From Arenimonas sp. SCN 70-307 (GTDB lineage Bacteria > Pseudomonadota > Gammaproteobacteria > Xanthomonadales > Xanthomonadaceae), in assembly GCF_001724815.1 (NCBI RefSeq), contig NZ_MEDO01000005.1:1-64000 (forward strand): a DNA stretch of 64,000 nucleotides, in the 5' to 3' direction. The position numbers were made by a program, and so were the translations under genes. Below, in pieces: positions 52,333-60,298 of the stretch. Each line of letters starts with the position of its first letter. Position 1 is the stretch's first letter. The notes beneath the pieces are model-generated. The model was given only the letters and a program-made list of their open reading frames with translations. It was not told the DNA's origin and searched no databases.

Positions 52333-53499
52333 ATGGAGCTGGACGTCAGGTCGGTGATGCTGGTGGGGGTGCTGCTGAGCATCCTCACGGTGGTCCTGCT
52401 TGCGCAGGCCGGCCAGGCCTTTCCGGTCGAACGCCGGCGCCTCCTGCGGATCTGGACGGTGGGCCTGCTGCTGCAGCCGGTGGCCTGGGCCCTGCTGGCC
52501 ACGCGCGGCCTGGTCAGCGACGCCCTGTCGATTTCCCTGGGCAATGGCCTGCTGCTGCTGGGTTTCGCCGAGATGGCCCGGGCCGTGCGTGGCTTCCAGG
52601 GCCTGCCCGAGCGGCGCCTGGCCTACTGGACGCTGGTGTCGCTGGTGGTGGTGGCCCTGATGGTCTTCGCCGAAGGCTGGCCGCACTACAGCGCGCGCGT
52701 GCTGGTCAATTCCAGCTGCGCCGCGATCCTCCTGGCTTCGATCGCCCTGGCCTTGTCGCGTGACTACACCCGCCGGGGGTTCACCGCGGCCCGCCTCACG
52801 GGCGCCTTCGCCGGGCTGGGCGTGCTGATCGCGCTGTGGCGTTTCGCCGAGCACTCGCTCGATCCGCGCGCCACAGGCAGCCTCTACGATGCCGGCGCCA
52901 GCGACATCGCCGTCTTCAGCTACGCCTGCGTCGGCGTCACCTTCCTGAGCCTGGGATTCGTGCTGATGCACACCGAGCGCGCCTACGAGGACCTTCGCCG
53001 GCTGGCGTCGCTCGACCCGCTCACCGGCGTCCTGGCGCGCAGCGGCCTGGCCGAACAGGGCCACCGGCTGATGTCCGAGTCGCGGCGCTACCAGCGGCCG
53101 CTGTCGATGCTGCTGATGGACATGGACCAGTTCAAGCAGGTCAACGACAGCCTGGGCCACGCCGCCGGCGACACCGTGCTGCGGCACCTGGCCGAACGCG
53201 CCCGCCGCGTGCTGCGCGGCGAGGACGTGCTGGGCCGGCTGGGCGGCGACGAGTTCGTGGCCCTGTTGCCCAGCACCGACGCGGCCGGCGCCCGGGTGGT
53301 GGCCGAGCGCCTGCGCGATGCCTTGCACGAGGCGCATGCGCGCTACCGTGGCGAGGAGGTGCCCGTGGACCTGTCGATCGGCGTGGCCGAAGCCCGTGCC
53401 GAAGACTCCTTCGACGCCCTCCTGCAGCGCGCCGACCAGGCCATGTACGGGGCCAAGCGCGCCGGCGGCAACCGGGTGGAACTGGCCCCGGCGGGCTGA
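52333..53499 (+). CDS. membrane diguanylate cyclase, paralogue of the 48961 gene
   Basis: The 388-residue protein has about six or seven helices (1-210) and a GGDEF domain with canonical GGDEF (about 303) and RxxD inhibitory site RGED. The membrane domain resembles the protein at 48961-50145 along its length. The two genes face away from each other, with the rhomboid and alx genes in between. Confidence 0.92.
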   Translation: MELDVRSVMLVGVLLSILTVVLLAQAGQAFPVERRRLLRIWTVGLLLQPVAWALLATRGLVSDALSISLGNGLLLLGFAEMARAVRGFQGLPERRLAYWTLVSLVVVALMVFAEGWPHYSARVLVNSSCAAILLASIALALSRDYTRRGFTAARLTGAFAGLGVLIALWRFAEHSLDPRATGSLYDAGASDIAVFSYACVGVTFLSLGFVLMHTERAYEDLRRLASLDPLTGVLARSGLAEQGHRLMSESRRYQRPLSMLLMDMDQFKQVNDSLGHAAGDTVLRHLAERARRVLRGEDVLGRLGGDEFVALLPSTDAAGARVVAERLRDALHEAHARYRGEEVPVDLSIGVAEARAEDSFDALLQRADQAMYGAKRAGGNRVELAPAG

Positions 53500-53527
53500 A
53501 AACCCGGCGGCACCGGGCCGGCGCCGG

Positions 53528-53533
53528 TAGAAT
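53528..53533 (+). promoter_or_regulatory. -10 box of a probable leaderless methyltransferase transcript
   Basis: TAGAAT lies six bases before the ATG at 53540; the space is too short for a ribosome binding site. Confidence 0.4.
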
Positions 53534-53539
53534 GGCGCG

Positions 53540-54712
53540 ATGAACAGCCCCGCCCTGCCCGTCGTCCGGCTCAAGATCGAGCGCCGCTCCAACCACCCCT
53601 GGATCTTCCAGAAGATGGTGGAAAAGCCCGAGGCCAAGCCGCGCCCGGGCGCGGTGGTGGACATCGTCGACAACACCGGCAGCTGGGTCGGCCGCGGCTT
53701 CTACAACGGCCACTCGCGCATCGCCCTGCGCGTGCTCACCGAGGACCGCCACGAGGCCATCGACGAAGCCTTCTTCCTGCGCAAGATCGCCGACGCGGTC
53801 GCCCTGCGCCGCGAGGTGCTGCGCCTGGATGAGCACACCGACGCCTGGCGCGTGGTGCACTCCGAGGGCGACGGCCTCTCGGGCCTGGTGGTCGACCGCT
53901 ACGGCGACCTGCTGGTGGTGGAGTTCTTCTCGGCCGGCGCCTTCCGCCACCGGGAGTGGATCTACGCCGCGTTGCGCGAGCAGTTCCCGGGCTGCCGCTT
54001 CTACAGCTTCGCCGAGGAGCACGTACAGAAGCAGGAGAGCTTCGACTTCCGCGCGCCGCCGGCGCCGGAGCCGAGCATCGTCACCGAGAACGGCCTGAAG
54101 TTCCGCGCCACGCCCGGCAGCGGCCACAAGACCGGCTTCTTCGCCGACCAGCGCGACAACCGCGAGTTCCTCTCGCGCTTCACCGCCGGCAAGCGCGTGC
54201 TCGACATCTGCTGCAACTCGGGCGGCTTCGCCATCTATGCCAAGGCCCGCGGCGGCGCCGACGAGGTCACCGGCATCGACCTGGACGAGGAAATCCTCGA
54301 GGTCGCCGAAAAGAACGCGCGCCTGAACCACGCCAAGGTGAAGTTCACCCAGGCCGACCTCTTCCCCTACCTGCGCGACGCCCAGCAGCGCGGCGAGCAG
54401 TGGGACGTGGTGATCCTCGACCCGGCCAAGCTCACCCGCGACCGCGACCAGGTGATCCCGGCGCTGAAGAAGTACAACGACATGAACAAGCTGGCCATGC
54501 AGGTGGTCCGCCCCGGCGGCATCCTGCTCACCTGTTCGTGCACCGGCCTGGTCAGCGAGGAGGAGTTCCTCGACATGGTGCGCCGCGCGGCGTTCTACGC
54601 CGGCCGCACCGTGCAGGTGCTGAAGGTGGCCGGCGCCGGCGGCGACCATCCGTTCATGGCGCACGTCAAGGAAAGCCGTTACCTGAAGGCCGTGTTCTGC
54701 CGCGTGATGTAA
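53540..54712 (+). CDS. rlmI: RlmI-like 23S rRNA cytosine methyltransferase
   Basis: The 390-residue protein has an N-terminal PUA domain (1-75), an EEHVE-type central region and a C-terminal SAM-dependent methyltransferase domain (VLDICCNSGGFAIYAKARGG, GIDLDEE, ILDPAKL, LLTCSCTGLV). This is the COG1092 family; E. coli RlmI makes m5C1962 in 23S rRNA. The Cys in TCSC agrees with a 5-methylcytosine mechanism. Confidence 0.88.
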   Translation: MNSPALPVVRLKIERRSNHPWIFQKMVEKPEAKPRPGAVVDIVDNTGSWVGRGFYNGHSRIALRVLTEDRHEAIDEAFFLRKIADAVALRREVLRLDEHTDAWRVVHSEGDGLSGLVVDRYGDLLVVEFFSAGAFRHREWIYAALREQFPGCRFYSFAEEHVQKQESFDFRAPPAPEPSIVTENGLKFRATPGSGHKTGFFADQRDNREFLSRFTAGKRVLDICCNSGGFAIYAKARGGADEVTGIDLDEEILEVAEKNARLNHAKVKFTQADLFPYLRDAQQRGEQWDVVILDPAKLTRDRDQVIPALKKYNDMNKLAMQVVRPGGILLTCSCTGLVSEEEFLDMVRRAAFYAGRTVQVLKVAGAGGDHPFMAHVKESRYLKAVFCRVM

Positions 54713-54746
54713 GCGTTCGCGCCGCGCACACGCCCGGCGCGCGCCA

Positions 54747-55340
54747 ATGACCGCCATGCCCGACACGCTCGACGACGTCTTCGCCCACGCCTGGGCCCGC
54801 CTGCGCGCGGGCGTCTTCGGCCGCCACGACCCCTTCCACCAGGGCGTGCTGGCCAACACCAGCGACGAGGGCCCGCAGGCGCGCTACGTGGTGCTGCGCG
54901 CCGCCGACGCCGCCACCGGCACCCTGGCCTTCCACACCGACCGGCGCAGCCCGAAGTTCGCGGCCCTGGCCGCCGACCCGCGCCTGGCCTGGGTGTTCTT
55001 CGGCCACGGCGAACAGCTGCGCATCGAGGGCCGCGTGCGCCTGCACCACGACGACGACGCGGCCCGCGCCACCTGGGCCGCGATGCGCCCGCTGGCGCGC
55101 CGCACCTATGCCGTGCCGCTGCCGCCGGGCACGTCGGTGGACGCGCCGGAAGACGCCGGCCTGCCGGGCCTGGGCACGCCGGCCGACCCGGCCGCGCTCG
55201 AGGCCGCGCGCGTGCACTTCGTGCTGGCCCGGGTCGAGGCCACGCGCCTGGACTGGCTGTCGCTGGCCGCCAGCGGCCACCGCCGCGCCCGTTTCGAGCG
55301 CGGCCACGACGGCTGGCAGGGCCGCTGGCTGGCGCCGTAG
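54747..55340 (+). CDS. pyridoxamine 5'-phosphate oxidase-like flavoprotein
   Basis: The 197-residue protein shows the PNPOx-like split barrel: ARYVVLRAADAATGTLAFHTDRRSPK near the start and LRIEGRVRLHHDDDA in the middle. These may bind FMN. It does not look like the vitamin B6 enzyme PdxH and may be a related general FMN-binding protein. It follows the methyltransferase gene by 34 bases. Confidence 0.8.
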   Translation: MTAMPDTLDDVFAHAWARLRAGVFGRHDPFHQGVLANTSDEGPQARYVVLRAADAATGTLAFHTDRRSPKFAALAADPRLAWVFFGHGEQLRIEGRVRLHHDDDAARATWAAMRPLARRTYAVPLPPGTSVDAPEDAGLPGLGTPADPAALEAARVHFVLARVEATRLDWLSLAASGHRRARFERGHDGWQGRWLAP

Positions 55341-55392
55341 CGCGCGCCGGCATCGGCTAGACTGCGCCACCCGCTCCGCAGGACCGCCGCCC

Positions 55393-56625
55393 TTGGCAGC
55401 CCCCGATCCCGCCGCGCCCACCGTGCGCCGCGCCGCCCTGGCCTTCATCTTCGTCACCGTGCTGGTGGACGTGATGGCCTTCGGCCTGATCATCCCGGTG
55501 CTGCCGCACCTGCTCAAGAAGGTGACGGGCGGCGAGATCGCCGACGCCACGCTCTGGCACGGCCTGTTCGCCACCGGCTTCATGGCCATGCAGTTCCTGG
55601 CGCAGCCCATCCAGGGCGCGCTCTCGGACCGCTTCGGGCGCCGCCCGGTGATCCTGATCTCCAACGCCGGCCTGGCCATCGACTTCCTGATCATGGCGCT
55701 GGCCGAGACGCTGCCGCTGCTGTTCATCGCGCGCCTGCTTTCGGGCGCCACCTCGGCGAGCTTCAGCACGGCCAACGCCTACATCGCCGACGTGACGCCG
55801 CCGGAAAAACGCGCGGCGGCCTTCGGGCGCCTGGGCATGGCCTTCGGCATCGGCTTCACCGTCTCGCCGGTGATGGGTGCCTGGCTGGGCGCGGTGGACC
55901 TGCACCTGCCGTTCTGGGTGGCCGCGGGCCTGTGCGCCGCGAATTTCTGCTACGGCTTCTTCGTGCTGCCCGAGTCGCTGCCGCCCGAGCGGCGCTCGCC
56001 CTTCGAATGGCGCCGCGCCAACCCGCTGGGTTCGCTGCGCATGCTGCGCGCCCACCCCGAGTTGTTCGCGCTGGCCGGCGTGAGCTTCCTGATGGCGCTG
56101 GCGCACCTGGTCTACCCCACCACCTTCGTGCTATACGCCGACTACCGCTTCGGCTGGGGCCTGGAGATGGTCGGCTGGACGCTGCTGATCGTCGGCGTGC
56201 TGACGGTGATCGTGCAGGGTGGCCTGGTGGGCCGCATCGCCCGCACTTTCGGTGACCGCCGCACGGTGCTGATCGGCGCCGTCGCGGGCACGCTCGGCTT
56301 CGCGATGTACGCGCTCGCGCCCACGGGCTACTGGTTCTGGGCGGCGATGCCGGTGGCGGCGCTGTGGGCCGTGGCCAACCCGGCGGTGCAGTCGCTGATG
56401 ACCTCGCGCGTCTCGCCGCAGGAGCAGGGTCGCCTGCAGGGCGCCATCGGCAGCCTCAATTCCATCGCCGGCATCATCGGCCCGACGATGTTCACCCAGA
56501 CCCTGGCCTTCGTCGCCGCCAACGAGGTGCGCGGCCCGCTGGCCGGTGCCAGCTTCTGGCTGGCGGCACTGATGGTGGCGCTGGGCGGCCTGCTGGCCTG
56601 GCGCGCCACCACCACGCGGCCCTGA
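55393..56625 (+). CDS. MFS transporter, TetA-like 12-helix type
   Basis: The 410-residue protein has 12 hydrophobic segments, the MFS loop LSDRFGRRPVIL after helix 2 and the drug-export-like GFAIGFTVSP-type helix 5 region (GMAFGIGFTVSPVMGAWLG). It resembles the TetA/TCR group of proton-coupled exporters, although the substrate is open. The TTG at 55393 (LAAPDPAAPTVRR) was chosen; a GTG at 55423 is an alternative. A TAGACT -10-like box is at 55358. Confidence 0.85.
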   Translation: MAAPDPAAPTVRRAALAFIFVTVLVDVMAFGLIIPVLPHLLKKVTGGEIADATLWHGLFATGFMAMQFLAQPIQGALSDRFGRRPVILISNAGLAIDFLIMALAETLPLLFIARLLSGATSASFSTANAYIADVTPPEKRAAAFGRLGMAFGIGFTVSPVMGAWLGAVDLHLPFWVAAGLCAANFCYGFFVLPESLPPERRSPFEWRRANPLGSLRMLRAHPELFALAGVSFLMALAHLVYPTTFVLYADYRFGWGLEMVGWTLLIVGVLTVIVQGGLVGRIARTFGDRRTVLIGAVAGTLGFAMYALAPTGYWFWAAMPVAALWAVANPAVQSLMTSRVSPQEQGRLQGAIGSLNSIAGIIGPTMFTQTLAFVAANEVRGPLAGASFWLAALMVALGGLLAWRATTTRP

Positions 56626-56670
56626 CGCCCCCCGGGGTTAGGATGGCGTCCTGAACCCAGGAGCCCCTGC

Positions 56671-57255
56671 ATGAGCAATCCCGTTTCCAAGGCCGAGGCC
56701 GAGGATGCCGTCCGCACCCTGCTGCGCTGGGCCGGCGAGGATCCTTCGCGCGAGGGCCTGCTCGACACGCCGCGGCGCGTGGTGGAGGCCTACGGCGACT
56801 GGTTCGCCGGCTACCGCCAGGACCCGCGCGACTACCTGGCGCGCACCTTCGAGGAAGTCGAGGGTTACGACGAGCTGATCGTGCTGCGCGACATCGAGTT
56901 CGAGTCGCACTGCGAGCACCACATGGCGCCGATCATCGGCAAGGCGCACATCGGCTACCTGCCGGCCGGCAAGGTGGTGGGCATCAGCAAGCTCGCGCGC
57001 GTGGTCGAGGCGTACGCGCGCCGCTTCCAGGTGCAGGAGAAGATGACCGCGCAGATCGCCCGCTGCATCCAGGACGTGCTGCAGCCGCGCGGCGTGGGCG
57101 TGGTGGTCGAGGGCGCGCACGAGTGCATGACCACGCGCGGCATCCACAAGCGCGGCGTGAGCATGGTCACTTCGAAGATGCTGGGCAGTTTCCGCGAGGA
57201 TGCGCGCACGCGCGCCGAGTTCCTGCGCTTCATCGACGTCGGCCCGGGGCGCTGA
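56671..57255 (+). CDS. folE: GTP cyclohydrolase I
   Basis: The 194-residue protein has zinc ligands Cys81 and His84 (SHCEHHMAP) and Cys152 ([10 protein letters not shown]). It makes dihydroneopterin triphosphate, the start of folate and pterin synthesis, and so could also supply the pterin cofactor of PhhA. A CAGGAG ribosome binding site precedes the ATG. Confidence 0.96.
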   Translation: MSNPVSKAEAEDAVRTLLRWAGEDPSREGLLDTPRRVVEAYGDWFAGYRQDPRDYLARTFEEVEGYDELIVLRDIEFESHCEHHMAPIIGKAHIGYLPAGKVVGISKLARVVEAYARRFQVQEKMTAQIARCIQDVLQPRGVGVVVEGAHECMTTRGIHKRGVSMVTSKMLGSFREDARTRAEFLRFIDVGPGR

Positions 57256-57288
57256 GCCCGGGCCGCTGGCGCCCGCCCGCCGGACGCC

Positions 57289-57294
57289 TATAAT
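57289..57294 (+). promoter_or_regulatory. -10 box of a probable leaderless transcript
   Basis: A perfect TATAAT ends eight bases before the ATG at 57303, so the message should begin at the start codon. Confidence 0.55.
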
Positions 57295-57302
57295 CGGGCT
57301 CG

Positions 57303-57866
57303 ATGAGCGACCCCCGCGCCCACGTCCAAGCCCTCCGCGAGGCCATCCTGGCCGATCCGCCCGCGCAGGCGGGGCAATGGCTGGTGCTGCTCGACTCGCT
57401 CGAGAAGGCCGTGGCGGCCCTGGCCGCCAGCCGCGAGCGCCTGCAGCAGGACGTGGAAGACGCCGAGCACGCCCGCGATGCCGCCAACCTGGCGCGCATG
57501 AAGGTGATGGGCCAGCTCAACACCCTGCAAAAATCCCTGGCGGCGGCCGTGCCCCAGGTGGCGGCCAGCGCCGACGCGCAGAGCGACGCCCAGCGGCGCA
57601 TCGAATGGCTGCTCAGCCACGGCGGTGTCGACGCCGGCGCGGCCGAGGCGGCCAAGACCGCCGAGATGGAAGCGCCCATGCCGGGCCGCGCGGTGCTCGA
57701 GGCCGTGATCGCCGGCGAGCGCAAGTTCACCAAGGCACAGCTCGAGTTCACCATCGCCGAAGCCATGGTGCTCACCGGCTGGCAGATGACGCCGCTCGAG
57801 CTCACCGAAAAGGGCGAGCCCTGGCTGGCCCGGCTGGTACTCGACAACCAGGCGGCGTCGGTTTGA
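57303..57866 (+). CDS. coiled-coil protein of unknown function
   Basis: I do not recognise this 187-residue, Ala-rich protein. Residues about 28-80 look like a coiled coil (LEKAVAALAASRERLQQDVE), and the C-terminal part is a compact helical region (KFTKAQLEFTIAEAMVLTGW). No membrane or signal segment is seen. Its stop overlaps the TTG start of the next gene, so the three genes 57303-58515 form one operon. Confidence 0.7.
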   Translation: MSDPRAHVQALREAILADPPAQAGQWLVLLDSLEKAVAALAASRERLQQDVEDAEHARDAANLARMKVMGQLNTLQKSLAAAVPQVAASADAQSDAQRRIEWLLSHGGVDAGAAEAAKTAEMEAPMPGRAVLEAVIAGERKFTKAQLEFTIAEAMVLTGWQMTPLELTEKGEPWLARLVLDNQAASV

Positions 57867-58207
57867 TCGACCGCCTGCGCGAGCGCTCGCCGCGGGGGCA
57901 CATCGCGCGGCAGGGGCTGCTGGCGCTGGGGCTGGCGGGGCTGCTGGTGCTGGCCGCGTTCATCACGACCGCGTGGCTCGTGGAGCAGTCCGGGTTCGAG
58001 CACGCCACCCTGCTGGTCTTGCCGGTGGGCTTGCTCGGCGGCCTGGCCTGGTGGGTTCCGCTGGGGCGCCCGCGTTGTCCGGGCTGCGGCTATCGCTTCA
58101 CCCGCTTCCTGCAGTACGCCGCGATACTCGAGAAGAAGCCCCGGCACCGGCTGCGGTATTGCCCGCACTGCGGCGTCGACCTTGGCCCCGAGGGAGACGG
58201 CGCATGA
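57863..58207 (+). CDS. zinc-ribbon membrane protein 1
   Basis: The 114-residue protein has two hydrophobic helices (about 16-40 and 48-64) followed by a cytoplasmic zinc ribbon with CPGC and CPHC pairs (about 71 and 102). The TTG start overlaps the stop of the coiled-coil gene, and its stop overlaps the start of the second zinc-ribbon gene (ATGA). It shares its layout with the next protein. Function unknown. Confidence 0.72.
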   Translation: MIDRLRERSPRGHIARQGLLALGLAGLLVLAAFITTAWLVEQSGFEHATLLVLPVGLLGGLAWWVPLGRPRCPGCGYRFTRFLQYAAILEKKPRHRLRYCPHCGVDLGPEGDGA

Positions 58208-58515
58208 GCCTGCGCGAGCACCTGCGGCGGCGCGCGCGAGGTGCGTGGTTGATCCAGCTGGCGGCGTTCGCCGCCATCGTGCTCGTGCTGGCGATGGTGC
58301 CGCCGGGCAGCCGCCCGGGCCTCGTTTTCGGGGCGGCCATGCTTTTCCTCATTGCGTTCGCCTTCGCCCAGGCGCGCATAGCCTGCACGCGCTGCGGCAA
58401 TGCGCTGGGCACCGTCGTCCCGCCCTGGCGCCTGCACCGCGGCCAACCCGCCAAGCGCATCCACCACTGCCCGTATTGCGGCGTTTCCCTCGACGAACCG
58501 GCCCGGGCGCCCTGA
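58204..58515 (+). CDS. zinc-ribbon membrane protein 2
   Basis: The 103-residue protein has two hydrophobic helices (about 14-32 and 39-56) and a zinc ribbon with CTRC and CPYC pairs. The tail (YCPYCGVSLD here and YCPHCGVDLG in the preceding protein) shows that the two genes are tandem paralogues. Function unknown. Confidence 0.72.
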   Translation: MSLREHLRRRARGAWLIQLAAFAAIVLVLAMVPPGSRPGLVFGAAMLFLIAFAFAQARIACTRCGNALGTVVPPWRLHRGQPAKRIHHCPYCGVSLDEPARAP

Positions 58516-58606
58516 ACCTGAACGACAACTCCGGCCGCGCTGGGAATGGCGACCGGACCGGCGCATCCTTGGTCGGGCAAGCCACCCACCCCCGAGGAGG
58601 AATGCC

Positions 58607-59311
58607 ATGAAGAACAAGACCCACCACGTGCTGCTGGCCACCGCCGTTTCCGTCGCCCTGCTCGCGGGCTGCCAGACCACCGGCGGCTATTCGTCGGCGC
58701 CGCGCGACGACGAGCAGGCCGAGCGCGAAGGCATGAGCCGCACCCAGAAGGGCGCGATCATCGGCGCCACCATCGGCGCGGTCGCCGGCCTGCTCAGCGG
58801 CGACGATGCGACCGAGCGGCGCCAGCGCGCCCTGGTCGGCGCCGGCGTCGGCGGCCTGGCCGGCGGCGCCATCGGCCGCTACCAGGACAACCAGGAGCGG
58901 GCGCTGCGCGAGCGCATGGCCGGCACCGGCGTGGACGTCGTGCGCGACGGCGACAACATCACGCTCGACATGCCCGAGGCGATCACCTTCGCCTTCAACT
59001 CCAGCACGCTCAACCAGCGCGCCTACGGCGTGCTCGACCGCGTGGCCGACACCCTGCGCGAGTACGACCAGACCCTGATCGAGGTCGCCGGCCACACCGA
59101 CAGCATCGGCAGCGAGGCCTACAACCAGCGCCTGTCCGAGCAGCGCGCCCAGGCGGTGGCGAACTACCTGATCAGCCGCGGCATCAGCGGCCAGCGCCTG
59201 ATGGTGTTCGGCGCCGGCGAGATGCACCCGGTGGCCAGCAACGAAACCGAGGCCGGCCGCGCCGAGAACCGCCGCGTCGAACTCACCATCGTCCCCATCC
59301 GCCAGCGCTGA
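58607..59311 (+). CDS. OmpA family lipoprotein with glycine zipper
   Basis: The 234-residue protein has a lipobox (LLAGC, Cys22), glycine-zipper repeats (GAIIGATIGAVAGLLSG, GAGVGGLAGGAIG; about 47-95) and a C-terminal OmpA domain (ITFAFNSSTLNQRAYGVLD, VAGHTDSIGSEAYNQRLSEQ, NRRVELTI). It resembles YiaD-like lipoproteins of the outer membrane that bind peptidoglycan. A GAGGAGG ribosome binding site precedes the ATG at 58607. Palindrome 5 follows seven bases after the stop. Confidence 0.92.
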   Translation: MKNKTHHVLLATAVSVALLAGCQTTGGYSSAPRDDEQAEREGMSRTQKGAIIGATIGAVAGLLSGDDATERRQRALVGAGVGGLAGGAIGRYQDNQERALRERMAGTGVDVVRDGDNITLDMPEAITFAFNSSTLNQRAYGVLDRVADTLREYDQTLIEVAGHTDSIGSEAYNQRLSEQRAQAVANYLISRGISGQRLMVFGAGEMHPVASNETEAGRAENRRVELTIVPIRQR

Positions 59312-59317
59312 CGCTCC

Positions 59318-59378
59318 AAGAAACGGGGTCAGGTTCACTTCCCGCGCATCGCGGGAAGTGAACCTGACCCCGTTTCTT
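59318..59378. repeat. 61-bp palindrome, copy 5 of the GGGGTCAGGTTCACTT family
   Basis: Perfect 29-nt arms (AAGAAAC then GGGGTCAGGTTCACTT and CCCGCG) flank a three-base loop (CAT). The core differs from all other copies. It lies between two genes in the same orientation. Confidence 0.95.
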
Positions 59379-59431
59379 TGCCCGGCCATGCCCTAGAATC
59401 GGCGGCAGCGCGGCGCGGGGAGGTGCCTGGG

Positions 59432-60235
59432 ATGTACCTGAAGAAGTTCTTCGGCGAGGTCACCAGCCCGCACCCCTGCGTGAACTGCCGCGGCGACGAG
59501 ACGCTCGGTTTCGGCGTGCGCATGGCCTTCCAGCCCATCCTCGACGTGGCCAGCCGCAGCATCTTCGCCTACGAGGCGCTGGTGCGCGGCGAGAACGGCG
59601 AAAGCGCCGCCGAGATCATCGCGCGCGTGCCGCCCGAGCTGCTCTACCGCTTCGACCAGACCTGCCGCGTGGCCGCCATCGACACCGCCGCGCGCCTGGG
59701 CATGAAGACGCGGCTGTCGATCAACTTCGCGCCCAACGCCGTGTACGAACCGGCCACCTGCATCCGGCTGACGCTTGCCGCGGCCGAGCGCTGCGGCTTC
59801 GACCCGCGCCAGCTGATCTTCGAGGTCACCGAATCGGAGAAGATCCGCGACGTGCCGCACGTGGTGCGCATCATCAAGGACTACCAGGGACGCGGCTTCC
59901 TGACCGCCATCGACGACTTCGGCGCCGGCTACGCCGGCCTGAACCTGCTGGCCGAGTTCCAGCCCGACGTGGTCAAGCTCGACATGGCGCTGATCCGCGG
60001 CCTCGACGGCGACCGCGTGCGCCGCTCGATCACCAGCGGCATCGTCGCCACCTGCCGCTCGCTGGGCTGCGAGGTGCTGGCCGAAGGCGTGGAAACCCTC
60101 GGCGAATTCCGCGAACTGCGCGACATGGGCATCAGCCGCTTCCAGGGCTTCCTGTTCGCCAGGCCCGCCCTCGAAGCCCTGCCCGTCGTGGACCCGGCCC
60201 TCTGGGACCAGCTCGACGCCGCCGGCCAAGCCTGA
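59432..60235 (+). CDS. EAL-domain cyclic di-GMP phosphodiesterase
   Basis: The 267-residue protein is nearly all EAL domain, with EAL at 48-50 (FAYEALVRGE), INFAPNAVY, FEVTESE, IDDFGAGYAGL, KLDMALIRG, EGVE and QGFLF, so it is probably active in degrading cyclic di-GMP. A short N-terminal CxxC (Cys16, Cys19 in HPCVNC) could bind metal or sense redox state. There is no membrane segment. The ATG at 59432 was chosen; GGGGAGG lies 11-17 bases upstream and TAGAAT at 59393. Confidence 0.9.
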   Translation: MYLKKFFGEVTSPHPCVNCRGDETLGFGVRMAFQPILDVASRSIFAYEALVRGENGESAAEIIARVPPELLYRFDQTCRVAAIDTAARLGMKTRLSINFAPNAVYEPATCIRLTLAAAERCGFDPRQLIFEVTESEKIRDVPHVVRIIKDYQGRGFLTAIDDFGAGYAGLNLLAEFQPDVVKLDMALIRGLDGDRVRRSITSGIVATCRSLGCEVLAEGVETLGEFRELRDMGISRFQGFLFARPALEALPVVDPALWDQLDAAGQA

Positions 60236-60296
60236 AAGAAACGGGGTCAGGTTCACTTCCATGCTCAAGCTGGAAGTGAACCTGACCCCGTTTCTT
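60236..60296. repeat. 61-bp palindrome, copy 6 of the GGGGTCAGGTTCACTT family
   Basis: Perfect 26-nt arms (AAGAAAC then GGGGTCAGGTTCACTT and CCA) flank a nine-base loop. It begins directly after the EAL gene stop and ends two bases before the alpha-2-macroglobulin stop, so it fills the convergent gap completely. Confidence 0.95.
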
Positions 60297-60298
60297 CG

